Below, piece by piece: positions 1 through 10,980 of a stretch of DNA of 64,000 nt. This DNA is from Polytrichum commune (Eukaryota > Streptophyta > Polytrichopsida > Polytrichales > Polytrichaceae): positions 72,927,554 through 72,991,553 of the forward strand of contig OX485803.1 in the NCBI GenBank assembly GCA_950295325.1, given 5' to 3'. Numbering within the stretch: the first letter of the stretch is position 1; the number at the start of each line of letters is the position of its first letter. The notes beneath the pieces are model-generated. The model made no database searches. It was not told where the DNA came from and was given only the letters and a program-made list of their open reading frames with translations. A program made the translations under genes and the position numbers.

Positions 1-335
1 TATCCTCTACCTCAACATGACCTTCGGTTGGGAGTTGGTTGTTTTGCTTACATCAGTAAGTTTTCGGTGCATGCTTAAAGGTAGTGTGGAGGTTTGAATG
101 AAGAACCTTCTATATCGGTTCATTGAGGATCAAACTCATTTTGGCGCGCCAAGAGTTGCTAAAATGAGTTTGGCCCTCAATAAACCAAAACAGAATATTT
201 TTCATTCAAATTCAAACACGACATCCAAGCATGCACCACAACTGGAAAGTAACTGTTGACATTGTTTGCAAAACAACCAACGAAAATCCATAGGGGACCA
301 ACTCCCGACGACAAGTCCCATTGAGTTAAAGGATA
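1..335. mobile_element. Foldback element family A, copy 1
   Basis: The two halves are imperfect inverted repeats of about 150 bp. The left arm has GGGAGTTGGTTGTTTTGC and GGTGCATGCTT. The right arm has the complements GCAAAACAACCAAC, AAGCATGCACC and CCAACTCCCGAC. The centre, about 125-180, carries AAACTCATTTTGGCGCGCC followed by AAAATGAGTTTGG. Related copies lie at 30268-30611 and 36516-36857. The window edge may cut the left end. No coding capacity is seen. Confidence 0.75.
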
Positions 336-1082
336 ACTCTATTGTCTTCAGGGATTTGACAGAGAGAATTCTATGCACATCACTTGATTTCAAACGAAAT
401 GCTGACAGCGAATCCCTTGTGGCCGAATTTCATGGTCTCTTAACCCTAAATCTTATCACTGTACACAACATTCACTGTCCTGCAATCCTCATAAGCTCTC
501 ATCAACTTGATTGGGGAACTAGACACGTAAAGGGTGGGAAAACCTTAAATTGTGAAACTTAGCAGACAAAAGACTTAAAGCCCACAAACGTGCGTACCTA
601 AGAAATGTCCGTGTCAATGTAGAGGCCTCACCCTGCTTCACAAGCATTGAGGTGACCTTCAGAAACATCACCATCTCCCCATCAACAACAGCATCTGCAA
701 AAATTCCTCATCACATTTGACAAACCAAAATACTTGTCATGAACCTTGCCAAGAAAGCTACCAAGAATCAAGATGAGGCCAAATTCTTTTCGCTTTTACA
801 CCTGCTTTTGGGCAACTCTCATCACTTGATCGCACCCAACACCACTCTTCATCGACTCAATTCTTTGCCACAGGCAATAAGACACCAATGCTTATCAATA
901 ACAGTTCGTGATCGACACAGTGACTTGTAGGTCAATCCCTCAAATTCTCCTTTCCCGCAATCAACTAGCTCAACCCTCTTCCGGCCCAACCCAGAACCTG
1001 AAAGTGGATGTTTGTTGCTTAAGTTTCCCTCACTCCACCTACGCCTTCGAATCTTCTCTCATCGTTACTGCGAATATTGCAG
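336..1082. other. No gene recognised
   Basis: Only short chance reading frames occur here. None resembles a known protein and no repeat shared with the rest of the window was noticed. Confidence 0.5.
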
Positions 1083-1638
1083 ACCTTGGACAACTCACCA
1101 ACTAATTCAACTATTAGTTAACTAGTTGGCTTTCCCACTTGTAGTTGTTCGCGATTCCACCTGCCAAAAAATGTAGTTAACTATAGTTGTTTTAAATTCG
1201 ATCTGCCAAAAACTCTAGTTAACTATAGTCATATTTAGTGAACTAAATATCTGGTTAACTAAAGTTGAGCGCAACATGTTCACGGGATTGTATTGTAATG
1301 TTGTAGTGTCACTAGTGTGTTATTTGTGTTGTTGGTGTACATGGAGATTGTTCCGGAGCCCAACATTGTGACTTATAACATTGAGCCCAATCTATTGTAA
1401 TGATCGTATAAAGGCATTTCTTGATGATCCTCAGTGGGTTGAGCATATTAAAGACCCTTAACTAAAACAAATCAAGAGACAAAGTTCTTCGAATATATAA
1501 TAATACTTGGACTTTTTCTAATTAATTATAGTTGTTCTTCAAATCGGTTTGAATTTTTTCTAGTACACCATAGTTGTTCCCTAAAATGTGTTGTAAAAAA
1601 TCTAGTTAACTATAGTTATTTTGGCAATTGTCCAAGGT
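1083..1638 (+). mobile_element. TIR element family F, copy 1
   Basis: The termini are ACCTTGGACAA and the inverted TTGTCCAAGGT. Near both ends the motif TAGTTAACTATAGTT and variants recur at least six times, while the middle is unique sequence. A second copy in opposite orientation and of nearly the same length lies at 55033-55594, and a fragment at 51228-51295. No transposase reading frame is present. The clustered subterminal motif looks like transposase binding sites, as known for several plant DNA transposon groups; that role is inference. Confidence 0.75.
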
Positions 1639-1699
1639 CTAGAATATTACTTCTCACAAAAGTCACCCTATAGCAACCCCATTTTTTTCCGACTACTAA

Positions 1700-2071
1700 C
1701 ACTAATATGATATTTAGTGTCATAGGGTATTTTATGTCACTATGGTAACTTTTCGGATGACACTTCCTATGAATAAGTGAACAAATATTGTCATGGATGA
1801 TGGATGAGTTCATCCATTGGCCAAACCTTACCTTCTCTTGTCAGCAATCTCTGATGAAATATTATCATGGATGATTGAAATTTGGATGAAAAAGCACTTG
1901 GTAAGTGATAGTAATTGCAACACTATAAATCTATAATCCCCCAAATTTTTTTTACAATGAATGACAAATAATGTTAGATTAACATATAGTGTTGGTGACA
2001 CTACACCACGGTTTACAAGTAGTATTGAGCAAGATAATTAGAAATGGTGACACTAAATATCATATGTAGTG
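1700..2071 (+). mobile_element. MITE family B, copy 1
   Basis: It begins CACTAATATGATATTTAGTG and ends with the near-inverse TATCATATGTAGTG. The interior, with TTGTCATGGATGATGGATGAG and CCTTCTCTTGTCAGCAA, matches 4764-5132 and 56438-56757 along its length. It is non-coding. Copy 3 has clean TA flanks, but this copy keeps TA only on the right. Confidence 0.8.
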
Positions 2072-4041
2072 TAGTAGTCATTTTGCTACAGTGAAGTGAA
2101 TCGATTTACACACACATGTTGAAGAAAGAGAAAAGAGAAAAATGTCTTCTAAGGTGCCACCTCTACTCTTTGTAGGTTAGAGGTGGATTCAACTAGCTTC
2201 ACATGGGTGGATTGGAGGATTATTCAAATATTATCATGGGAAGTAGGAAACTGAATCGATAATGGAACTTGAAATGGAATATAGTCGTGAGCTTTAGGGA
2301 ATGCAAAAGAAAATGAGATGCATGTGGGAGGCTGACCTTATAGTAAGGAGAGAGACATAGAATGTTGAGAGAGAGAGAGAGAGCACAAAAATCGGATTAA
2401 AACCTATTATGGAATGGTTATAAAGTGGTTCAGAATTATCATGACTAGGGGAGATAAGTCACTATGGAAATGGACAAGACATGATGGAAAATTTGAGAGT
2501 AATGATGATGTTTAGTTGGCAAATAGTCTAGTCGATATGATTAAACAAGATTGTGACATGCTTGAAAATAAATTAGGCTAAGCATTTAAGCTAATTAGCT
2601 CATGATTGAATGGATATAGCCTATAAACCTATAAGGTTGTTTTGAAGATGTTGTAGGAATTGAGTAGGACTTTGTGTGTTGTGTGGCAATGAAGGATGTG
2701 AGATAAGTGAATTCTTAATTGAAACTAATGAAAGATAAAAGAAATAAAGAAGCTATTAGTTTATGTTTAAGGGTGATTAAATCTCATTCTAAGTAAGGAA
2801 GAATTACTAACCCCAAATGGATCATAATCCTTTGGAAGACTATTGCCACTAGAAAAGACAATTGTCTTTACAAAGACTATTGCCACAGTTGAAACAACTT
2901 CACGACAAATGTAGAAACATGTTATTAAGGTTATAGGAGTTGTCACATAGGATGGACTCACACACTACTGAGAAAGCACATTGAACCATAAGATGGGAGA
3001 TTAAGCTTAATAAAAGAGAAATGAGGGAGTGAAAGACATAGATTGTTATTAAAATCCTTAATCCAATGTGACTATAAACCTTACAAACACTATCTCACTC
3101 TTCCCTGAATCCTAGTTCCCTAGGTTGTTTTCTTTGGTAGATTAAAGTGATAACAAAAACCTAACTACATTTTGACACTATTGTCGAGGAAGGCTATGAT
3201 CATGTTTTGAGATTAAGTTGGAAAGCAATCAATAACATTTGATTAGCGTCATAGTCCTTCACAATGAATGTACACAATAGATGGAGATTTAGAGAACGTA
3301 AAATAGGGATAAGGATCATGTTGGTGGAAGTCAAGTGAACCTCATTGACAACCGCACTTGCCTATCCCTAACCCTACATTTCCCTCTAAACCTTATAGAA
3401 ATGAGGTTATCCTAGTACCCGAGCCTATTACGAGAAATGACACTAGAATCTATCAACTCCTAAATATTATTGCTACTAGGCTAACTAGATTGGAACACTA
3501 CGTCTACAACATGTCTGAAAGATTAAAGAGTGATTGATACCTTAGATACAATTTCCCAAATGTAGGTGAATTACGGAGTGAAATTCAACAAGAAATATCT
3601 GAACCTTTTGAACAGGAATTTGTCGGGAATTCATATAACCGAGTACATAATCTATGATTACCTAACTTAATCACATATTATCGTTGTCAATGGTTGGATG
3701 AAGAATTGCAAAGCCTTTAATGCAGCCTTTAATATATATGAACCTATCATAATAAATAGTCAGAGCCTTAGTTTGCCGATGACCCCTCCTTACTGTACCA
3801 GTGTAACTTGTTGCCACCCCGGATGCAGGTCGTAACAAAACCTTGTCAACTTTCATTGACCACATTTAAATCACACGATATTGATGAAAAGCCAAGAACC
3901 CCATTGCAAATTATCCTCAAGTTCATGGATTCGCAGTTATTTTAATGAAGCCTTCCGTGAATATTTCTCGAGGGTGTTATTTCCAAGCTAGGTGCATCTC
4001 AAGTTTTCAAAGTGTTGGGTGGGTGTAGATGTTTCCACCAC
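2072..4041. other. No gene recognised
   Basis: AT-rich sequence with no supported gene. It contains a (GA)n tract at 2366-2383. Reading frames are short and unlike known proteins. Confidence 0.5.
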
Positions 4042-4590
4042 CTTAAAAGACCGTTCATGGTATTTGGTGTCACGTACACTATTTGCGAGGGGCCTAAACT
4101 AGATGTCTAAAGGTCTCAAAATGTTATGCTTGCTGATTGTCAATATTATTCCATTCATCAACACCATGTAATTGTTTCAAGTGACAAAATATCTATATTA
4201 TGACATCTGGAGTACCGCATTGGGATATGCTAGATGATAGTCTTGCGTTTTAGTATGCCAGGGAAATGTACTTTTGAATGTACTAATGGCAAGTGTCAGA
4301 TGTTTATATTTTAGTATGCAAGAGGAAGATAGTTTTGAGCACACTAATGGCAAGTGTCATTTGTGTACACTTTAGTCTACTTGTGGACCGTTGTGTAACA
4401 TAGGCATGGCACCTCATAACACTATTGAACGTACTCAATCCAAGCTATCAGTAAGTGCACTTGAATGCCAATTGTCTTGAGGTGGCTTTTATAGTGAAGT
4501 TGTTCTCCATCAGTGACACCTAGCATACACCTAATATATGAGTTGTAAGCGAATTTATTACGCATGTGACACTAAATACCATAAATGGTG
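4042..4590 (+). mobile_element. TIR element family D, copy 1
   Basis: The right terminus reads GACACTAAATACCATAAATG followed by GTG; the left has the partial inverse CATGGTATTTGGTGTCACG. The interior landmarks AATGGCAAGTGTCA, GTGTAACATAGGCATG and CCTCATAACACTATTGAA recur at 60360-60848 in the same orientation and at 42750-43259 reversed. It has no coding capacity. The terminal motif CACTAAATAC is shared with families B and C, so the families may use one transposase (inference). Confidence 0.7.
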
Positions 4591-4763
4591 TAGTCATGTA
4601 TGCTAACACAACAATTGAAACTTGCGAGTGGTGAATGTGAATGGTGAGCTTAAGGGTGAGTTTTCATGTAGGTTGCTCGCCCATCAGATTCTAGTGTGAA
4701 TAAGGACACCCCCGACCTAATGTAGAGGGAATATGGTGGGATGGGGTTCGTATGTGCCAATTG

Positions 4764-5132
4764 CACTAAATATGAAATTTTGAGTGTCATACGGTATTTT
4801 ATGTCACTATGGCAAGTTTTCAAATGACACTTCTTATAAATAACTTTACAAACATTGTCATGGATGATGGAGGAGTTCATCCATTGACCAAAACCCTGCC
4901 TTCTCTTGTCAGCAACTTGTGATGAAATATTGTCATGGATGATTAAAATTTGGGTAAAAAATCACTTGGTAAGTGGCAGTAATTGCAATAATGTTAGTCT
5001 ATAACCCCCCCAAAGATTCAATACAAACTACAAATAATGTTGGGTTAACATTTAGTGTTGGTGACACTATACGGTGGTTTACAATTAGTATTGAGCAAGA
5101 CAATTAGAATTAGTGACACTAAATTCTAATTG
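4764..5132 (+). mobile_element. MITE family B, copy 2 (inside element E)
   Basis: It starts CACTAAATATGAAATTTTGA. Inside are TTGTCATGGATGATGGAG and TTCTCTTGTCAGCAACTTGT, as in the copies at 1700 and 56438. The right terminus has decayed (ACACTAAATTCTAATTG). Both sides continue as family E sequence, so this is a later insertion. Confidence 0.75.
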
Positions 5133-5196
5133 TCAACTAATCCGGGCCCACTTACTGACCTCCTCCTCCCGGTTACCAAAGATAAAGTTTGAGTCC

Positions 5197-5783
5197 CGGG
5201 TATGCAACTCCCATATTGTATGGCCTTGATTGTAATCACTTATAATGCATTTAATCCAATCTCGAGTGATATAAATTATTTTATTGTAGGAAACTCTTGT
5301 AGCACTTCTAACAAGGAATCCAAAAATGTAATTATATATAGAAAAATAATATTCCTTGAAACATATAATTGCATTAAAAACCTAATTATATGAGTTTTTT
5401 TAATACAAGTACCATAGGCCAAACTACCCAACTTTTTGGGTTTTTAAATAAAATTCAAGATATTATTTTTATAAATAAAAAATTACCAATGACTTTTTAT
5501 TTTTATTTGGAGGCAACTACTCGTATGTGTCTTTTAAAATTATGCATAGGCATGGGTTAAAGCAATAGGTATTCCAATTCTTTATATATGTTGTGGAGAT
5601 TTTTATATTTAATAATAGATGTGCAACCCAACTTTTTCTACATCTCATTTTATTTTATTTGGTCTTCAACCAACTTTTTGGTCCTTTTATTTTTGTATAA
5701 TTTGATATAATTTTTACAAAAGCTGTCTTTTAAGGCGTTTTTAATGTGATGCCACTTGCATATAATATGGGAGTTGCAAACCT
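5197..5783. mobile_element. AT-rich element with about 22-bp terminal inverted repeats
   Basis: Left end GTATGCAACTCCCATATTGT; the right end read inward on the other strand is GTTTGCAACTCCCATATTAT. The interior is strongly AT-rich and non-coding. It interrupts the reverse family E copy. The exact boundaries and target duplication are unclear. Confidence 0.6.
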
Positions 5784-5833
5784 GAGGTTCGAGGACCAAC
5801 ATTGGTTCTCTTTAATTCTTCAACTGGTCTTAA

Positions 5834-6424
5834 CCCCTAAAGGACCGGGGGTGTTTTAGCTTAGGTCATGTTTTCTTGATTAGCTCTTGTAGCAAGCTCA
5901 ATTTCTTATTAGTGTGGGGTAATTTTCACGATCGGCACCGTTGAAACTAAAGAAGACTTACATAGCTTGTTTATGAAAAAAAGATCAACAAGATCGCACA
6001 ATTTCTGAGAAATCGCCACCATTGAGAAGATTGATGGAAATTGTTTGGGCAGGGGGTACTTCGTACTTATGCTGGAATCAGATTGCTTAGAAGTGCTCCA
6101 AAACATCTGAAATTTTTATCACATGTAAAGAACATTATGACCCTCATGTGGAATTTTTTTCGTCAAATTCTGAGGTGTGGAAAAAAAGATATGGAACTCT
6201 GAAGTCTCCAAGCAATGAGATTGGGCCCAAAAACTGAAAACTCAAAGAATTCGCCAAAAATCCAATCCTTCATCATTTTCTGATCGGAAAAGACCATTGG
6301 ATCCATCTCGCAAAAACAGCCAGGGTCCTCTCCCCGCAAATTTGGACTTCTTTGGAACAATCTCATCCAATTTGCACTTTTCTACAATCAAAAGCCCCCT
6401 AGGGGCCTTACGGTCCTTTAGGGG
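5834..6424. mobile_element. 591-bp TIR element with TTAA (or TA) target duplication
   Basis: The left end CCCCTAAAGGACCG is matched perfectly by the inverse of the right end, CGGTCCTTTAGGGG. TTAA stands at 5830-5833 and again at 6425-6428. The uninterrupted family E sequence near 6750, read on the other strand, has a single CTTAATCCTTCGG at this point. Either TTAA was duplicated around CCCC termini (piggyBac-like), or TA was duplicated around ACCCC termini (mariner-like); the sequence cannot decide. No transposase is encoded. Confidence 0.65.
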
Positions 6425-6559
6425 TTAATCCTTCGATGACCGACACTTGTAGGTTGAAGATTCTTTAGTGGGCGCATGGAAGTCTAGCAGCATGTGTCCA
6501 CACCCCTCCACATTCTAGTGAACCGCCAGAATGTGGTTGGATGCCAATTTTTGCTTAGA

Positions 6560-6995
6560 GTGAGTTTCCATGTAGGCTGCTCGTCCACTAGATTCTAGGT
6601 AATAGTGGGTCAGAGGTGTTCGCATGTAGTTAAGCACAAGCCACCATCCAACCACATTATGGCGGTCTCTTAGAATGTGGAGGGCTATGAACTCGTGTTC
6701 CATGAACACACTAGAGAATCTTTAACCTACAAGTGTTGGTCACCGAAGGATTAAGACTAGTTACAAACTCAAGGAAACCAATGTTGGTCTAGAAGTCCAT
6801 CCTTGATAACCAGGAGAAGGCAGTTAGTAGGTGAGCCCGGATTTGAGAAGATGGGAGTAGCTAGTTGGCACATACGGTGAAAATCACTTGGTAAGTTCAA
6901 GTTTTCAAATCCAAGTGATTTTCATACATTTGGGCGGGTTTGTCCTTATTCACACTAGAATCTGGTGGGCGAGCGGCCTACATGGAACCCAATCT
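6560..6995 (+). mobile_element. Element family E, forward copy
   Basis: The left end TGAGTTTCCATGTAGGCTGC, followed by a run to CACTAGATTCTAG, is the inverse of the right end, CACTAGAATCTGGTGGGCGA followed by GCGGCCTACATGGAACCC. The same termini bound 44017-44734. The stretch GGAGTAGCTAGTTGGCACAT near 6855 is the empty version of the site that holds a MITE in the 44-kb copy. Non-coding. Confidence 0.7.
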
Positions 6996-7055
6996 AAGTG
7001 GGTGCATGAGAGGCATGTCAAGCCTCCGCTTTCCACTTTGCATGCAGGCTCTCAG

Positions 7056-7075
7056 TGGTCACGTGGATGACCACT
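7056..7075. promoter_or_regulatory. G-box / ABRE in an inverted repeat
   Basis: CACGTG lies at 7060-7065 inside GTGGTC-ACGTGGAT-GACCAC, about 300 bp before the ATG of the LEA-like gene. CACGTGG is the core bound by bZIP factors of abscisic-acid and stress responses. That fits a LEA-type gene, but binding here is inferred. Confidence 0.5.
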
Positions 7076-7363
7076 ACTTCATCTTCCGCGATGAAGCGCC
7101 ACAAGACCACCGAACATGCAGATAGCAAGCTCTCCCCATCGCATTCTTCATAAGCAGCCACCTCCCGCCACATTCCTTCCAACCATTCCACATGATCCTT
7201 TGCTCTCCACTTCCATTGGAACTGTACAGCTTACAGCTCTCGATCCTCATATTCCACGCTTCGATTGGCCTATCTTCAGATTGCAGCTGTAGGTCGACTT
7301 GCTTCTCAAGAAATACTCGTCAACTTGGACGAAGACGTTGAGTTTGCATCGGATTCAATCACC

Positions 7364-8690
7364 ATGGCCGTTGTCATGCAGCTGACTAGTTCTCTGGCAC
7401 TTCCAGCCACTGGAGTCAATGCTGTCTCTAGACTTCCTAGCAATGGGACTGCCAGGGTCACGCCTGCTGCTGCCAACACCAGGATTCCCATGCGTCCGCT
7501 TGTTGCAGTCCGCGCCAGCGGCACTCCAGCAAGTGGTGGCACCACTGTCAGCGCCTAACCCGATGCCTTTCTTGGCTGAATGATTTCAGTGTGGCATTCA
7601 AGTTGATGTGCCATGTTAATTGGAGTGACCTCTATGACTTGTGGTCGACCTGTAGCAGCGGTTGAATGTGTTGATAATGTGTGGGGAGGGCATCATGGTG
7701 GAAAGTAGATGATGGGTTTTGAATGGTTTTTTTTTCCTGACTGGCCCACTTCTTCTAGGATATGTGGAAACACGCGATTGGTACAAGATGGTTAGTGCGA
7801 TTATGTGGACTTGTTTGAATGGTTTAAGCAGACAATCCAACCTTGGAGGCACACCAAACCATCACATAGGTCCACTCATATGTATGTGACATCCTATTGA
7901 GAAAAGTAACGGAATAAGGGTTGTCTACCTTGGACACCATATTTGTCCTGACAGAGCACACTTATGATATGCCACATGCCTTGAAGCGGTATTTTATTGC
8001 GATGTTGTGGCCAAGCTACAGGTAGGGCTTGTGACTTCATAACAGCCATTATACGAGATAGACACAACAACAGCAGCAAGGCTAATGTAAGGCTAATTGT
8101 GTCAACAACAGCAGCAAGGCTTGTCCCATCCCACCTGGATCTTTAGTTGCTAACCCCGTGATTCCAGATGGATTATGTGGGTTGATGATCGAATAGTCTG
8201 GGCCACAGTCAATCAGATGCATAGTGTTACAGTGTCTTCAAATCAATCCTCTCTTGCCTGTGGACGAAGTCCAATTTTCCACATTAGGTTTCACCTAAGA
8301 ATCAGTGAGGAATTAGCAGATTCAGAAGGAAGTTGATAGTTTGGAGAATCTGTTAATGATAACGGCTGTGGAGGAATTGTAATATATAAAATTTGTGTAC
8401 ACTAACCTTTTTGGAGGCGAATTGATCAACTATTGCAGGACAAGGCAGGGTACGCACAAACAAATGCAGGGGGCTCCCGAGCTCAAAACCCATCAAGCTT
8501 CGCAAACGATGTGGTGGAGGGTGCGAAGGACAAGGTTGCAGATGCTCAGAAATCTGCTGCCAACCTAGGTGCGGAGACGCAGGAGAATTTGAAGAACGTA
8601 GGCCAGGAGACTAAGGAAGGTATTGCTAACGTCGTGGATAGCTCCAAGGAAGTTGTGGACCGAGCTGTGCCCTCAAACCCAGGGCACTAA
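7364..8690 (+). CDS. Putative plastid-targeted LEA-like protein (2 exons)
   Basis: Proposed exons are 7364-7546 and 8439-8690, giving 144 aa. The ATG sits in a strong plant start context (ACCATGGCC). The first ~50 residues lack acidic residues, are rich in Ala, Ser, Thr, Arg and Val and end near RPLVAVRASG, which looks like a chloroplast transit peptide. Exon 2 follows a good acceptor (ATTGCAG) and encodes a hydrophilic Ala/Lys/Glu-rich helix with LEA-type repeats such as VEGAKDKVADAQKSA and ETKEGIANVVDSSKEVVD, then stops after SNPGH. It resembles small plastid LEA/COR15-type proteins, which protect membranes and enzymes during drying or cold. The donor that keeps the frame (ACT|GTCAGC) is weak; GCA|GTCCGC at 7508 is an alternative. 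A G-box lies upstream. The family call is by composition, not a specific match. Confidence 0.7.
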
Positions 8691-10719
8691 ATGAATCCAT
8701 CACGCCACCTGTGTAACCTGATGAATGTGCACAGAGAATTCCAGAATCCCAGCCTAGAATTGGACCCAAGTTGGCTTCCTCTGTTCAATCAATTCTACTA
8801 CTGCCTTGAATGTGCCAAAACGCAATCCTGCAATGAAACTGATTCATTTGCAGAAAGTTGGGCATGAATTGCAATTTAAATCGGGTGGTGTAATCAGGGC
8901 CATTGAATGCATTTTCTTTTGTGTGATTTTGGACCATAGCCAGATCAAAAGTACATTACCTCTTGAATGTTTGGCACTCTGCAACTGCATTCTAGAACAC
9001 GGTAGTCATTACTTGGAGACTTTGGAAAGTCTCAAAATGAATATTACCCGAGTTTGGGATGCCTGGGAATGTTGGAAACATTAGGAACGATGCGAACACA
9101 ACATTTTGCATATTTTTTGCATGAGAAATAATTTAAATCCAATTATAGTTTATACCTAATTTTTAATTAAAATATGCACCAAAGGCATTTCAATGACACA
9201 AAATTAGATGATTGAATTTTTACTAAAAAAATTGTGAAGTCCAAAATCAACCATCAAATTTTATAATTACAGATTCTTGGGTGTGCATTGTAACATAAAG
9301 AGTCGTATGGAATAAGATGGCACATCCCAAAATAATTTGATGTCATACGAGTATGAAGTGCCAATTAATAATTAGAATATATAATTGCATTTACACAATG
9401 TTTGTAATACAACATGTGAAAAACATTTGATAGCACATGGAAAGTTGGTTTTCACATCTGCAAACATACCATACACCAAGCTCCAGATCCTCCCGTAGTG
9501 CAGTCTTCCAACGGAAATATTTGAATGCCCTCGGATCAATGGGCATAGTTTGCACCAAAAGTTACAGCTGTAAAGAATAGATTTTTAGGGTTGCTGAGGC
9601 ACAACGAGCAAAAGAGAAAAAGACAGTTGCAAGGCTTTTGCAACTACTAATTAAGTGAATTATTAAACTCCATGGTATTAAGATAAATAGTGTAAATTCA
9701 AATGCAAATTTGGCATTCAAATCATTCACTAAAGAGTGGCCTTTATGTTCTATATTGAGTATATAATAAATCTATCTTCCATTTTGGCCGTCCACATTTG
9801 GATGCATCCATATTGTCTTCAATGTTTGGGAATTGAATTTAGATGCTATGCCACGGGTGCAATCTCAAACATTTGAGGTTTTTAAAATTTTGGTTTTATG
9901 ATTGTAAATGATCAATTTCCATGTAATTTGTTTGTCTTTGTAGTATTTTGTATTGTGTAATTCAAATTTCAAGTCCTTTATTAGTTTCCAAATCATGAAA
10001 AAATCTCAAATTACCAAATATAATGTTTGACACTATTACTTTGTGGAAAGACAAAAAGTCCTTCCGTGAGCACATTCGTAAGTGCTTAACCATCTTTATA
10101 AGGTTTAAATAATCAAGTATGTCACCACTCAGTTGACAGTGAAAGTGGTGGAGATAGGGTTAATGCTCAAATAAATTAGCATTGAATGAAGAAATTGAAA
10201 GATCTTATTGATGTGGGACTGAAACCTAATGCTACAACATAATTCATAAGCAAAATCTTACGATTGTCAACAGCCTCGAAAATGTCATTGTGGCAAACAT
10301 CTGTTTTCAAACTACAAATCAACAAATTGTAGTGAATTTTGTGTGTCTCTCTCTCACAAAGACTCGAAATGGAAACAAGACCAAGATGAGAGAGCCTATT
10401 CCCCTTCCACTTTCATTTCATCACATCATGTTCAAGGGATAGTTTCTAGATTTCAAGTATATGCTCTTCATGCCAAATACTATCTAGGAATGTTTTGAGC
10501 TCTTCCATTATAAACTAGATTTTTATTCAAAACTTACTTCAGTGGCAATCCAATTTTGCATCAATGAAGGAGTCTACTGTTGTTCAATAATTCTTGACAT
10601 TGTTCTTGACATTGTTATTGTAGTGCATACCTCCTAGCACACTTTGTGGGCAAGGACCCCAAGGAGTAGATAGCAATCTCAGGCAACTCATACTTGTGGA
10701 CCACCTGTATAACGCTCCG
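8691..10719. other. 3' flank of the LEA-like gene; no further gene
   Basis: The first few hundred bases are probably 3' UTR. The rest is AT-rich with no recognisable gene or local repeat. Confidence 0.45.
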
Positions 10720-10980
10720 TAAGGTATGTAGGTGTTATTTGGTTCATTCTTCATGTTCTTCAACTTCTACTGATTAAAATTACACAACGAAACTTGTATT
10801 GCATTCCCAAATCTTCAATGAAGCATAAATCAAAAGTGCATTGGAAATCGGACCTTCCCTACTTTAGTTATACTTATTGGAAGTGCATGTTTGTTGATTT
10901 CTTAATTGGATGCATAGGTCCTCCCAATTGTGTTCACTATTGTTGAGGGTTGTTTTACACATGTGACCAATAACTATGAG
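10720..10980 (-). mobile_element. Element family G, reverse partial copy
   Basis: It starts TAAGGTATGTAGGTGTTATT and runs through ATAGGTCCTCCCAATTGTGT, the reverse complement of sequence shared with 44781-45160 and 48939-49313. The far terminus is not recognisable. Non-coding. Confidence 0.6.

Larger units (their letters stand above)
4654..6540 (-). mobile_element. Element family E, reverse copy with three nested insertions
   Basis: The reverse complement of the element at 6560-6995 can be followed here in pieces: GTGAGTTTTCATGTAGGTTG and GATTCTAGTGTGAATAAGGA near 4657-4705, TCCGGGCCCACTTACTGACC near 5141, GACCAACATTGGTTCTC near 5794, and AATCCTTCGATGACCGACAC near 6428. The pieces are separated by a family B MITE (4764-5132), an AT-rich inverted-repeat element (5197-5783) and an element with TTAA flanks (5834-6424). 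The copy is truncated at about 6540, directly before the forward copy. Confidence 0.65.

Noticed and set aside
5142-5205. B-box-like GTTTGAGTCCCGGG suggesting a tRNA gene
   Set aside because: The surrounding bases belong to element E and no tRNA fold forms.
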